From Stomorhina lunata (Eukaryota > Arthropoda > Insecta > Diptera > Rhiniidae), in assembly GCA_933228675.1 (NCBI GenBank), contig OW121740.1, forward strand, positions 39,043,492 through 39,107,491: a stretch of 64,000 bases of DNA, written 5' to 3'. Under the pieces are notes generated by a model. It was given only the letters and a program-made list of their open reading frames with translations. It had not been told where the DNA came from and did no database searches. Made by a program: the position numbers and the translations under genes. Positions 36,663-47,900 of this stretch are shown here, piece by piece. Each line of letters starts with the position of its first letter. Position 1 is the first letter of the stretch.

Positions 36663-38160
36663 GACAAAGAATGAATGGCGGCAAGACTATCCGTTCAGAA
36701 ACGAATATCGTTATAATATATTCGGTGGTACGTAAGCCACTTGCTCGCTTTATATATTGCTGAGATTTCAGCTTGAAGAATACTGCATTGTTTTGGAAGC
36801 TTGAATTTTACTTTTTTTCCCAAAAAGTGAGATGAAGAAGCCCCCACCGATTTGGATCCGTCCAAGTCGATTTCCACGGTCCCATCTCTGGAATCGATTT
36901 GAGCCCCCGAGATATCTACAGAGAAAGATTGATCGAATACGGGTGAGGGGATGGCAAGACAATCCGTACAGAAACGAATATTGTTATAATGTATTCGGTG
37001 GTACGTAAGCCACTTGCTCGCTTTATATATAGTTGAGATTTCAGCTTGAAGAATATTGCATTGTTTTGGATGCTTGATTTTTCCCAAAACGTGGGATGAA
37101 GAAGCCCTCACCGATTTGGATCCGTCCGAGTAGATTTTCAGGGTCCCATCTCTAAAATCGATTTGAGCCCCCGAGATATCCACAGAGGAAGATTGATCGA
37201 ATGCGGATGAGGAGATGGCAAGAAGAATACTGCATTGTTTTGGAAGCTTGATTTTTCCCAAAAAGTGGGATGAAGAAGCCCTCACCGATTTGGATCCGTC
37301 CGGGTAGATTTTCAGGGTCCCATCTCTGGAATCGATTTGAGCCCACGAGATATCCACAGAGGAAGATTGATCGAATGCGGATGAGGGGATGGCAAGACAA
37401 TCCGTACAGAAACGAATATCGTTATAATATATTCGGTGGTACGCAAGCCACTTGCTCGCTTAATATATCGCTGAGATTTCAGCTTGAAGAATACTGCATT
37501 CTTTTGGATGCTTGAATTTTTTCCAAAAAGTGGGATGAAGAAGCCCCCACCGATTTGGATCCGTCGATTCCCATGGTCCCATCTCTGAAATCGATTTGAG
37601 CCCCCGAGATATCCACAGAGAAATATTGATCGAATACGGATGAGGAGATGGCAAGACTATCCGTACAGAAACTGATATCGTTATAATATATTTGGTGGTA
37701 CGTAAGCCACTTGCTCGCTCTATATATAGCTGAGATTTCAGCTTGAAGAATACTGCATTGTTTTGGAAGCTTGATTTTTCCCAAAAAGTGGGATGAAGAA
37801 GCCCTCACCGATTTGGATCCGTCCGGGTAGATTTTCAGGGTCCCATCTCTGGAATCGATTTGAGCCCCCGAGATATCTACAGGGAAATATTGATCGAATA
37901 CGAGTGAGGGGATGGCAAGACAATCCGTACAGAAACGAATATCGTTATAATATATTCGGTGGTACGTAAGCCACTTGCTCGCTTTATATATAGCTGAGAT
38001 TTCAGCTTGAAGAATACTGCATTATTTTGAATGCTTGAATTTTACTTTTTTTCCCAAAAAGTGGAATGAAGAAGCCCCCACCGATTTGGATCCGTCCGAG
38101 TAGATTTTCAGGGTCCCATCTCTGGAATCGATTTGAGCGCCCGAGATATCCACAGAGGAT
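36663..38160 (-). repeat. Tandem array of a LINE RNase H segment, ~265-bp unit
   Basis: About six minus-strand units, each encoding the first half of the RNase H domain of the LOA/I-like LINE. The phrase GATGGCAAGAC marks unit edges near 36952, 37387, 37646 and 37911, with a short unit starting at 37216. Each unit carries VDISGAQID, then DGSKSV, LPKQCSILQAEISAIYKASK and IRFCTDSLAI, the positions of three RNase H acidic residues. The short unit (about 171 bp) has lost about 93 bp. The same domain occurs once at 59493-60180, in normal context. Confidence 0.85.
36695..37357 (-). pseudogene. Continuous 220-codon frame through repeated RNase H halves
   Basis: Full units are a multiple of three bases, so a single frame stays open across about 2.5 units and would encode repeated RNase H N-terminal halves (motifs DGSKS, QAEISAIYK, CTDSLAI or a variant). 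The hydrophobic stretch read as GFFIPL in the ancestral frame is here read as ASSSHFLGK, so each unit is out of the ancestral frame over that segment. No RT domain or stop-free full enzyme is present. It is most likely a by-product of amplification, not an active protein. Confidence 0.6.
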
Positions 38161-39440
38161 TCCCTTGGGATTCTTAAAACAAATTTCCTCCAGCATAAAT
38201 TTGCATTTATTAAACTCCTTCTGAAGCAAGAAGAACTGCTATAATCATTATCCAGGAATCTAGGATAAGTGATGACAGAGTTTGGAGATTAGGTAATCCT
38301 GGCTTTAGACCTATTCTTATGTAAATATTTAAAAAAAACCCACTGTTCATCAGTTATTACAGGACCCTTGTGTTTAAGAAAACCTTCTAAGGCTTATTCT
38401 AGAGTAAGAGTAAAAGCCAACAAAAGGATGTTATTGTGCTCCTTGAATAACAAAAGAAACAACTTTAAAAGTAATATATTAAGAATAAAACTCAAACTAA
38501 TATAAAATCCTAAAGGATATGCCTGAACACAAGCACACTCATCTTCATACATCTTCACACATTCATTCACTCACATACACGTACATATATTAGCATATGC
38601 AAATATACATTTAAGTATAAGGAGAGGTTTTTTTTGTAGGCAAATATCCTGTGAGTATATATTTAAGACTCGTATAGGTATAGGCATGTACGAGTATTAA
38701 AAATTCAAATTTATTTCAGTTTTATATTTTTTATTATTTATTCTGGCTGTTGGCTTTATTCCTTATGCATATTTTTTTGCTTCAGTTTTATTATTTTTTA
38801 TATATAAAAAAATTATTTTATGCATAATTTATGATTTCGTTTTTATAACTTTATGAGAGCCATTGTATTTTATTTGCATATTAAAATTTATTCTTTTATT
38901 TTATTTTTCATTTTTTTTTTCTATACTCGAGTGTTTAAAAATATGATTTTTTTTTTCATTTATTTTATTTGGCTGCTTTTGCTTCCTTTAGCATAAATTT
39001 TATCTTTTGTTGGGGTTTGGGTTTTGTTTTAGGGATTTTTTTATCACGAACTCGAGTTTGAAATTGTTTGACCAGTTTTATGGCATGAGGTTTCTTTTTA
39101 TTTTAATCTTTTTTTTATTTGTTAATTTTTTTTGCCCGGAATTCATTTCGGGTTTTCTGATTGTAATTCTAATTAAGTTTTAGAATTTTTGTATGTGTTC
39201 TTTTGAAGGCAGCAGCAGATGTGGCATGCAACATTGAAGATGAAAAATATGAAATTAAATTTTTTTAATTAATTTTCAAGTATGTTCTAGTATTTAGTTA
39301 TGAAGTCCAGCAAAAATATTTTAAAAAGTTGCAGGCCTGAAATCCTTAAGGGATTTATATTAAATTTGTTGGGAATTATCATAAAAAAAATAATTTATAT
39401 GGAAATACTACAAAATCTACTACATAACTACAATTGAAAC
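38161..39440. other. AT-rich sequence with no recognised gene
   Basis: After the array the sequence becomes unique and very T-rich (38700-39130). No paired termini or coding frame was found. Confidence 0.5.
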
Positions 39441-39442
39441 AA

Positions 39443-39500
39443 TTAAGAAAATAGTCGAACATGACCATATGATACCCTGCTCCACTGCGGACAGATTGTC
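39443..39500 (+). mobile_element. Remnant of a mini-me 5' terminus
   Basis: AAGAAAATAGTCGAACATGA followed by CCATATGATACCCTGCTCCA corresponds to the mini-me start (AAGAAAGCTATAGTCGG, then ATACGATACCCTTCACCAC), strongly diverged. Confidence 0.4.
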
Positions 39501-39585
39501 AATATGATGACAAATTGATGGTTGTTTAGGGCATCATCATCAGCAGGAGTATTCCTAATTCTAGACAGATCGAAGGAAAAGCATT

Positions 39586-39820
39586 CCGGTATGTGATGAT
39601 AATCGATCGATTTCAGATATATTTTTGAGATAATTTTGCGAATTTCCACAAAAAATTGAAACCAAATGAAAGATAAGATATAAGTCAGAAGGATGAAAGC
39701 CCAAATTTTCATTCTTTTTGGGGGGAAATAACAGAAAATTATCCCAGAAATTATTTTGGGAATTAAAAATATATCAAAAATCAATCGATTTCAAAATGGT
39801 CGATTTCCATCACATACCGG
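39586..39820. mobile_element. Small TIR element candidate, 235 bp
   Basis: CCGGTATGTGATGATAATCGA at the left is mirrored by a right end ending TCCATCACATACCGG, with about 20 of 22 positions inverted. The interior is non-coding and only one copy is seen here. Confidence 0.5.
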
Positions 39821-39869
39821 TTTATATCTAATTTGTAAGACAGAATAAATACGAATTATAGCGGATAAA

Positions 39870-39903
39870 CAAATCAGGGACCACTGTTATGGTCCCTGAT
39901 TTG
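39870..39903. other. Perfect 14-bp hairpin with CAGGGACC-type arms
   Basis: CAAATCAGGGACCA pairs perfectly with TGGTCCCTGATTTG around a CTGTTA loop. CAGGGACC is typical of some hAT-type termini, and a CAGGGACCG word also occurs near 50675 upstream of the second copy of the neighbouring minisatellite. Confidence 0.6.
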
Positions 39904-39939
39904 TATAATATAACTTTTATATAACTTTTATCGTAAAAG

Positions 39940-40190
39940 ACAGAAAATAAAAGTTATTTTTTTACTTCTATTTCTTCGAGCAGAAAAAAAAGTTATTTTT
40001 TGACTTTTATTTCTTTGAAATAACAGTTATTTTTGATTTTTATTTTTTCGAGCAAAAATAAAAGTTATTTTTTAACTTTTATTTTTTCGAGCAAAAATAA
40101 CAGTTATTTTTGACTTTCATTTTAACGAGCATGAATAAAATTTATTTTTTGACTTTTATTTTTTCGAGCAGAAATAAAAGTTATTTTTTA
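39940..40190. repeat. 38-bp minisatellite (TTATTTTTTCGAGCA type), first locus
   Basis: CGAGCA marks occur at 39977, 40049, 40088, 40126 and 40164, 38-39 bases apart. The unit is AACTTTTATTTTTTCGAGCA + AAAATAAAAGTTATTTTTT, itself partly self-complementary (AAAATAAAAGTT / AACTTTTATTTT). The same unit occurs at 50815-50937. Confidence 0.85.
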
Positions 40191-40550
40191 ACGGCACGTA
40201 GCGTCCGCAACAGTTCATTTAAGGATTTTTGGTGAAACTGGAAACTTGATTTTTTTTTTGTAATCCTCTGATTTTCCTCTATCTTTATTGTATTTACAAT
40301 TTTTCTATTACTATGACTGATTTGATGAAAATTGTAGAAACACGTGTTGAAAAAAACTCACTTCCATTTTTTGTAGTGTCCGTCACTGCACTTTAAAAGC
40401 CAATAGCTTTTTCCTCCAAAACAAGTAAAAAAAAATTAACAAATGCCATTCGATAGCACAATCGATGGGCTAATATTATCGGAAAACTGTGCAAAGATAT
40501 CTATATTTACATCAAAATCCCTACAAATGTATAATCCGTCACGTATATTT
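40191..40550. other. Short unique AT-rich segment
   Basis: Nothing recognised between the minisatellite and the mini-me fragment. Confidence 0.4.
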
Positions 40551-40640
40551 AAAACAAGTAAGAAAAGCTATAGTCGGCCCGACTTTATGGCTTGGAAGCT
40601 AGGGCTAAATGTGGATCGACTGTTACCAAATTTCGGTTAT
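40551..40640 (+). mobile_element. mini-me 5' fragment
   Basis: AACAAGTAAGAAAAGCTATAG + TCGGCCCGAC, then GCTAGGGCTAAATGTGGATC. The hairpin loop is deleted, leaving GTCGG directly joined to CCCGAC. Confidence 0.65.
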
Positions 40641-40771
40641 AGGTTTATAATTACAAAATATTTAACTGTGTAAAGTTTTAATAATCAAATACATTTATCT
40701 AAGCTCGATTCGAACTAAGGACCTTCTACTTAAAATTTCGTTCAAATAAAATTAATTATTTTCAAGTAAAA

Positions 40772-41440
40772 AACAAGTAAGAAAGCGCTATAGTCGGTCA
40801 AGCTCGACCATACGATACCCTTTACCGCTAAGGTCAAAGGTGTTAACCTGTTTCCGTCATTTGGACTTACATGAGAGCTAGGGTCAAATGTGGACCGAAA
40901 TTTGGCAAATAAACTCAAAATTTTTATTATCTTTAGATTTACGAGCGTTTTAGTGATTTTTTGTCTCATTTAGTGCGTTTTTATAGAAGAGTTTGCATGG
41001 GAGCTATGGTCAAATGTGGACCGATTTCAACGAAATTTGGTACAGTGATTTTAGTTTATCTAAGCAGTATTTGTTTTAAATTTCCTGAAAAAATATTGAT
41101 ATTTATGGCCAATATGTCGATTCCGGGAAGTGGGACCTATGGGAGGTACCATAAATAATGGACCGATTTTGACCAATTTCAATAGCCATGGCCCTATTAT
41201 GAAAAAAATGATCTGTGCCAAATTTCATCAAATTATCTTTAGAATTCTGTAGTTTGATTACCAGGTTTACATGGGGGTCCAGACAGACAGCCAGCCAGAC
41301 GGACGGACGGACGGACATCGCTAAATCGACTCAGAAAGTGATTCTAAGCCTATTGGTATACTAAAAGGTGGGTCTAAGACAAATATTTCTATGCGTTACA
41401 TACATCAGCACAAACTTATAATGCCCTTTCCACCTATGGT
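40772..41440 (+). mobile_element. mini-me-type element, nearly complete
   Basis: It starts AACAAGTAAGAAAGCGCTAT and runs through GACGGACGGACGGACGGACA to CCCTTTCCACCTATGGT, with small internal deletions relative to the 33995 copy. The last part of the terminal palindrome is missing. Confidence 0.85.
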
Positions 41441-41635
41441 CTGTATTTATTATTATGTCCGATTATTCGTTTGTTTTTTATGAAATAAATTGTTTGTTTT
41501 TTCTCTTTTTTGGTTTTATAGACAAATAAAAAAATTTTTATAGCGAAATTCATCAAAAAGAATTTTTTATTGAAAAAGATCTTGTTATAAAAGCACTTAA
41601 ACTAAGTGTTATACCGATGTCCGATTATACGTTTG

Positions 41636-42197
41636 AACCACTGTACATAAGAGCTAAGGTCAAATGTGGAGCGAAATTTAGCAAATAAACTCAAAATTTT
41701 TATTACCTTTAGATTTACGAGCGTTTTAGTGATTTTTTGTCTCATTTAGTGCGTTTTTACAGAAGAGTTTGTATGGGAGCTATGGTCAAATGTGGACCGA
41801 TGGACGAAATTTGGTACAGTGATTTTAGTTTATATAAGTAGTATTTGTTTTAAATTTCCTCAAGAAATATTGATATTTGTGGACAATATGTCGATTCCGG
41901 GAAGTGGGACCTATGGGAGGTACCATAAATAATGGATCGATTTTAACCAATTTCAATAGCCATGGCCCTATTATCAAAAAAATGATCTGTGCCAAATTTC
42001 ATCAAATTATCTTTAGAATTCTGTAGTTTGATTACAAGGTTTACATGGGGGTATAGCCAGCTAGCCAGACGGACGGACGGACATCGCTAAATCGACTCAG
42101 AAAGTGATTCTTATCCTATTGGTATACTAAAAGGTAGGTCAAATACAAATATTTCTATGCGTTACATACATCAGCATATATGAAGGGTATAATAATA
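41636..42197 (+). mobile_element. mini-me-type element, 5'-truncated
   Basis: It begins within the TCAAATGTGGAGCGAAATTT module and continues through GACGGACGGACGGACATCGC and ATGCGTTACATACATCAGCA to GAAGGGTATAATA. It lies in tandem with the preceding copy, with a 190-bp spacer. Confidence 0.8.
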
Positions 42198-42329
42198 TTA
42201 TTACACTTTAATTTTAATTCTATTTATATGTTTGCCTTCAATTTAAATGCATTTTAAAAACAATTGAAACGACAATGTTTATGCATCTTAAGTCCTTTTT
42301 AGGCGGAACAGAAAAATGCAATAATTTCT

Positions 42330-43129
42330 TTTTATACCCTTCACCACCATAGGTGGAAAGGGTATTATAAGTTTGTGCTGATGTTTGTAACACATAGAAA
42401 TATTTGTTTTAGACTCACCTTTTAGTATACCAATAGGCTTCGAATCACTTTCTGAGTCGATTTAGCGATGTCCGTCCGTCCGGCTGGCTGGCTGGTCCCC
42501 CATCTAAACCTTGTAATCAAACTACAGGTCGGAGTTCTAAAGATAATTTGATGAAATTTGGCAGAGATCATTTTTTTTGATAATGGAACCACGGCTATTA
42601 AAATTCGTCAAAATCGGTCCATTATTTATGGTACCTCTCATAGGTCACATTTCCCGGAATTGATATATTGGCCACAAATATCAATATTTTTTCATGAAAT
42701 TTAAAACAGATACTGCATATGTAAACTTAAATCACTGTGCCAAATTTCGTTAAAATCCGTCCACATTTGACCATAGCTCCAGTACAAACTCTTCTTTAAA
42801 AACGCACTTAATGAGACAAAAATCACTAAAACGCTCATAAATCCGAAAATTATGACAATTTTAACTCTATTTTTTGGACACTTACAGTTTTGCAAAAACT
42901 GTAATCAATTTGCTAAATTTCAAGATGATCGGTTCACATTTGACCCTAGCCCCCATATAAGTCTAAATGACAAAAACAGCTTAAATTTATAATCCTTAAG
43001 AAAATGTTCGTATTTTCACAAAATTTAGGAAATATTTATTTTATAGATGAAAAAGTACAACTTTGACTCTAGTGGTGAAGGGTATCGTATTGTCGGGCTT
43101 GACCGACTATAGCACTTTCTTACTTGTTT
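42330..43129 (-). mobile_element. mini-me-type element, complete, minus orientation
   Basis: On the plus strand it starts TATACCCTTCACCACCATAG and ends CTTTCTTACTTGTTTT. It contains the reversed GTCCGTCCGGCTGGCTGGCT tract and the GTCGGGCTTGACCGAC hairpin. Together with the two plus-oriented copies just upstream it forms a convergent pair. Confidence 0.87.
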
Positions 43130-44334
43130 TTCAACTCAAACATAAAGTCTTTTGGTTTATTTTTTAAAAATCATTCAATTCAGAAAATCACAAAAAGCTT
43201 AAAACAAAAGACCAAAAAAATATAAAAATTGAAATAAAAGAATTTGTAATTATCAGACAGGAAATGGCAGAAAAATACTTTGCAATTTCCTTTCTACAAT
43301 GTTTTTAAAAAAAAAACATAGAAAAAAAACGTCATATAATATCCAACTGAAATAAGGAGGAATAAAGGCATAAAACTTGTCGAAAGGAAAAGAAAGAAAA
43401 AGCTTAAGGCGTTTTCTTTCCTTTCTGCTGTTAATATCCTTGAATGGCGTTTAGTGTCGCAGTAAGTACAAGGCGATAATGTTTGTAATAATATTAAACT
43501 GAAAAAAACAATATGTATAAATGCTTGGAGGGAGGGGAAAAGTACAGGAAACAAAAGGATGTTTTATTACAAATAACGCCCATTTTTATGGGAGTTCTTG
43601 TGTGTTTCAGTAGAATTTTATTGAATTAGAAATTCGTTGCAGGACTTCAAATAATGACGACAGCGATGACGACTTATTGTCGTCGCATGTTCAAAAGAAC
43701 GCAGCTTGAGAACATGTTCAAGACATTTCGAATGGCACAGCATTAATTTTAGAGGTGGTATAGAACTATATAAGAATAAAAAAACTATTTTAGTTTCTGT
43801 AGACTCATAACTTAGTCCCCTTAACAAACAAACAAACATTTTTAATGAATTTTATATTTTTATATAAAAAATCCCATTAATTTTATTTCCAAATAAAAAA
43901 ACCTAAATTTTTGTATATAACTTTTAATTCTCTATAACTTGTTAATGATGTAATTTCTTGAAATCTGAGCCAAAACAAAAAATCTCTATCAAATGACATT
44001 AAATCTGACCACAATTTAGTACAAGTTTTTCAACTGAGTCATTTAATTATTTCTACTTAAATTAACATTTCAAGATAAAAAAAAACCGACAACGACTCAT
44101 CAATGAATCGCCAGATAAAAATCCCAAAATCATTTACGACATGTGCAATCTCACAAAAGTAATCGGCCCACAAATAAAAAGAAGAATAAAAAAATCCCTA
44201 AACTGAAAAATTTAATGGGCAAAACTAATATTGTCATCAAGAAAAATCATTAACATACAAAAATAGTAACAAAAAAGGCTAAGAAAAAAAAACAAAACTA
44301 ATAGGCCAGAACCGACCGACAAAGACACTATAAA
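43130..44334. other. AT-rich sequence, no recognised gene
   Basis: Unique, A-rich sequence. Minus-strand frames at 43294-43554 and 43618-43839 have no domain or supporting start and stop context, so they are not called as genes. Confidence 0.45.
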
Positions 44335-46495
44335 TTTTATAATGAAAACTTTTCTATAAAAAAAATTTAAAATTAAATTTCTCCTATAAAAAAAAATTTA
44401 AAATGAAATTTTTTCTATAGAAAAAATTTTAAAATGAAATTTTTTCTATAGAAAAATTTTAAAATGAAATTTTTTCTATAGAAAAAATTTTAAAATGAAA
44501 TTTTTTTCTATAAAAAAAATTTAAAAATTAAATTTTTTTATAGAAAAAATTTTAAAACTAAATTTTTTTATAGAAAAAATTTTAAAACTAAATTTTTTCT
44601 AAAGAAAAAATTTAAAAATGAAATTTTTTCTAAAGAAAAAATTTTAAAATGAAATTTTTTCTAAAGAAAAAATTTTAAAATTAAATTTTTTCTATAGAAA
44701 AAATTTTAAAATGAAATTTTTTCTTTAGAAAAAATTTTAAAATGAAATTTTTTTCTATAGAAAAAATTTTAAAATGAAATTTTTTCTATAGAAAAAATTT
44801 TAAAATGAAATTTTTTCTATAGAAAAAATTTTAAAACTAAATTTTTTCTAAAGAAAAAATTTTAAAATGAAATTTTTTCTAAAGAAAAAATTTTAAAATG
44901 AAATTTTTTCTATAGAAAAATTTTAGAATGAATTTTTTTTTATAGAAAAAAATTTAAAATGAAATTTTTTCTATAGAAAAAACTTTAAAATGAAATTTTT
45001 TCTATAGAAAAAACTTTAAAATTAAATTTTTTCTATAGAAAAAACTTTAAAATGAAATTTTTTCTATAGAAAAAATTTGATTTTCAAATAGAAAAAATTT
45101 TAAAATGAAATTTTGTCTATAGAAACAATTTTACAATGAAATTTTTTCTAAAGAAAAAATTTTAAAATAAAATTTTTTCTATAGAAAAATTTTAGAATGA
45201 AATTTTTTTTATAGAAAAAATTTTAAAATGAAATTTTTTCTATAGAAAAAATTTTATAATTAAATGTTTTCTATAGAAAAAATTTTATAATGAAATTTTT
45301 TCTATAGAAAAAATTTTATAATGAAATTTTTTCTTTAGAAAAAATTTTACAATGAAATTTTTTCTATAGAAAAAATTTTACAATGAAATTTTTTCTATAG
45401 AAAAAATTTTACAATGAAATTTTTTCTATAGAAAAAATTTTACAATGAAATTTTTTCTATAGAAAAAATTTTAAAATGAAATTTTTTCTATAAAAAAATA
45501 TTAAAATGAAATTTTTTCTATAAAAAAAATTTTAAAATGAATTTTTTTCTATAGAAAAATTTTAAAATGAAATTTTTTCTATAGAAAAAATTTTAAAATG
45601 AAATTTTTTCTACAGAAAAAAATTTTAAAATAAAATTTTTTCTATAGAAAAAATTTTAAAATGAAATTTTTTCTATAGAAAAAATTTTATAATGAATTTT
45701 TTTCGATAGAAAAAATTTTATAATGAAAAAATTTTAAAATGAAATTTTTTCTATAGAAAAAATTTTAAAATGAAATTTTTTCTATAGAAGAAATTTTAAA
45801 ATGAAATTTTTCTATAGAAAAAAATTTATAATGAAATTTTTCCGTTAGAAAAAATTTTAAAATGAAATTTTTTCTATTGAAAAAAATTTTAAAATTAAAT
45901 TTTTTCTATAGAAAAAATGTTATAAGAAAAAATTTTATAATGAAATTTTTTCTATAGAAAAAATTTTACAATGAAAAAATTTTAAAATGAAATTTTTTCT
46001 AAAAATTAAAATTAAAAATTAAAATAAAATTAAAATAAAATTAAATTTTTTAATAATGAAATTTTTTCTATAGAAAAAATTTAATAATGAAATTTTTTCT
46101 ATAGAAAAAATTTAATAATGAAATTTTTTCTATAGAAAAAATTTAATAATGAAATTTTTTCTATAGAAAAAATTTAATAATGAAATTTTTTCTATAGAAA
46201 AAATTTAATAATGAAATTTTTTCTACAGAAAAAATTTAATAATGAAATTTTTTCTATAGAAAAAATTTAATAATGAAATTTTTTCTATAGAAAAAAATTT
46301 AATAATGAAATTTTTTCTATAGAAAAAATTTAATAATGAAATTTTTTCTATAGAAAAAATTTATAATGTATTTTTTCTATAGAAAAAAATTTATAATGCA
46401 ATTTTTTCTTTTATAAAATTTTATAATGAATTTTTTTCTATTGAAACAATTTTATAATGAAATTTAGAAAAAAATTTTATAATGAAAATCTTTCC
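44335..46495. repeat. 31-bp satellite, variable half TTTTAAAATGAAA and relatives
   Basis: The unit is CTATAGAAAAAATTTTAAAA + TGAAATTTTTT (31 bp). The constant half CTATAGAAAAA is kept while the second half changes in blocks: AAAATG, then ACAATG (45340-45460), then TAATAATG (46050-46370), then TATAATG near the right end. Short deletions and an interruption near 46000-46045 are present. Confidence 0.95.
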
Positions 46496-47900
46496 ATAGA
46501 AAAATTTTTTATAATGAAAATTTTTCTAAAGAAAAATTTTTCTAGTGAAAATTTTTCTATAGAAAAATTTTTCTAGTGAAAATTTTTTTATAGAAAAATT
46601 TTTCTGGTGAAAATTTTTCTATAGAAAAATATTTCTAGTGAAAATTTTTCTAGTGAAAATTTTTCTATAGAAAAATTTTTCTAGTGAAAATTTTTCTATA
46701 GAAAAATTTTTCTAGTGAAAATTTTTCTATAGAAAAATTTTTCTAGTGAAAATTTTTCTAGTGAAAATTTTTCTATAGAAAAATTTTTCTAGTGAAAATT
46801 TTTCTATAGAAAAATTTTTCTAGTGAAAATTTTTCTATAGAAACATTTTTCTAGTGAAAATTTTTCTATAGAAACATTTTTCTAGTGAACATTTTTCTAT
46901 AGAAAAATTTTTCTAGTGAAAATTTTTCTAAAGAAAAATTTTTCTAGTGAAAATTTTTCTAAAGAAAAATTTTTCTAGTGAAAATTTTTTTAAAGAAAAA
47001 TTTTTCTAGTGAAAATTTTTCTATAGAAAAATTTTTCTAGTGAAAATTTTTCTATAGAAAAATTTTTCTAGTGAAAATTTTTCTATAGAAAAATTTTTCT
47101 AGTGAAAATATTTCTATAGAAAAATTTTTCTAGTGAAAATATTTCTATAGAAAAATTTTTCTAGTGAAAATTTTTTTATAGAAAAATTTTTCTGGTGAAA
47201 ATTTTTCTATAGAAAAATTTTTCTGGTGAAAATTTTTCTATAGAAAAATATTTCTAGTGAAAATTTTTCTATAGAAAAATTTTTCTAGTGAAAATTTTTC
47301 TAGTGAAAATTTTTCTATAGAAAAATTTTTCTAGTGAAAATTTTTCTATAGAAAAATTTTTCTAGTGAAAATTTTTCTATAGAAAAATTTTTCTAGTGAA
47401 AATTTTTCTATAGAAAAATTTTTCTAGTGAAAATTTTTCTATAGAAAAATTTTTCTAGTGAAAATTTTTCTATAGAAAAATTTTTCTAGTGAAAATTTTT
47501 CTAGTGAAAATTTTTCTATAGAAAAATTTTTCTAGTGAAAATTTTTCTATAGAAAAATTTTTCTAGTGAAAATTTTTCTATAGAAAAATTTTTCTAGTGA
47601 AAATTTTTCTAATGAAAATTTTTCTAGTGAAAATTTTTCTATAGAAAAATTTTTCTAGTGAAAATTTTTCTATAGAAAAATTTTTCTAGTGAAAATTTTT
47701 CTATAGAAAAATTTTTCTAGTGAAAATTTTTCTAAAGAAAAATTTTTCTAGTGAAAATTTTTCTAAAGAAAAATTTTTCTAGTGAAAATTTTTCTAAAGA
47801 AAAATTTTTCTAGTGAAAATTTTTCTAAAGAAAAATTTTTCTATAAAAAAATTTTTCTACTGAAAATTTTTCTATAGAAAAATTTTGTAATGAAAATTTT
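46496..47900. repeat. 31-bp satellite, variable half TTCTAGTGAAAA
   Basis: The unit is CTATAGAAAAATTTTTCTAG + TGAAAATTTTT (31 bp). It directly abuts the previous array with a gradual change of the second half. Half-units (CTAGTGAAAATTTTT repeated without the CTATAG half) occur near 46640, 46755, 47295, 47500 and 47610. A TCTGGTG variant block at 46603 recurs at 47191, about 19 units away. Confidence 0.96.

Noticed and set aside
43294..43839. Minus-strand frames of 86 and 73 codons, one with hydrophobic segments
   Set aside because: Hydrophobicity follows from A/T-rich codons; no start context, domain or neighbour supports a gene.
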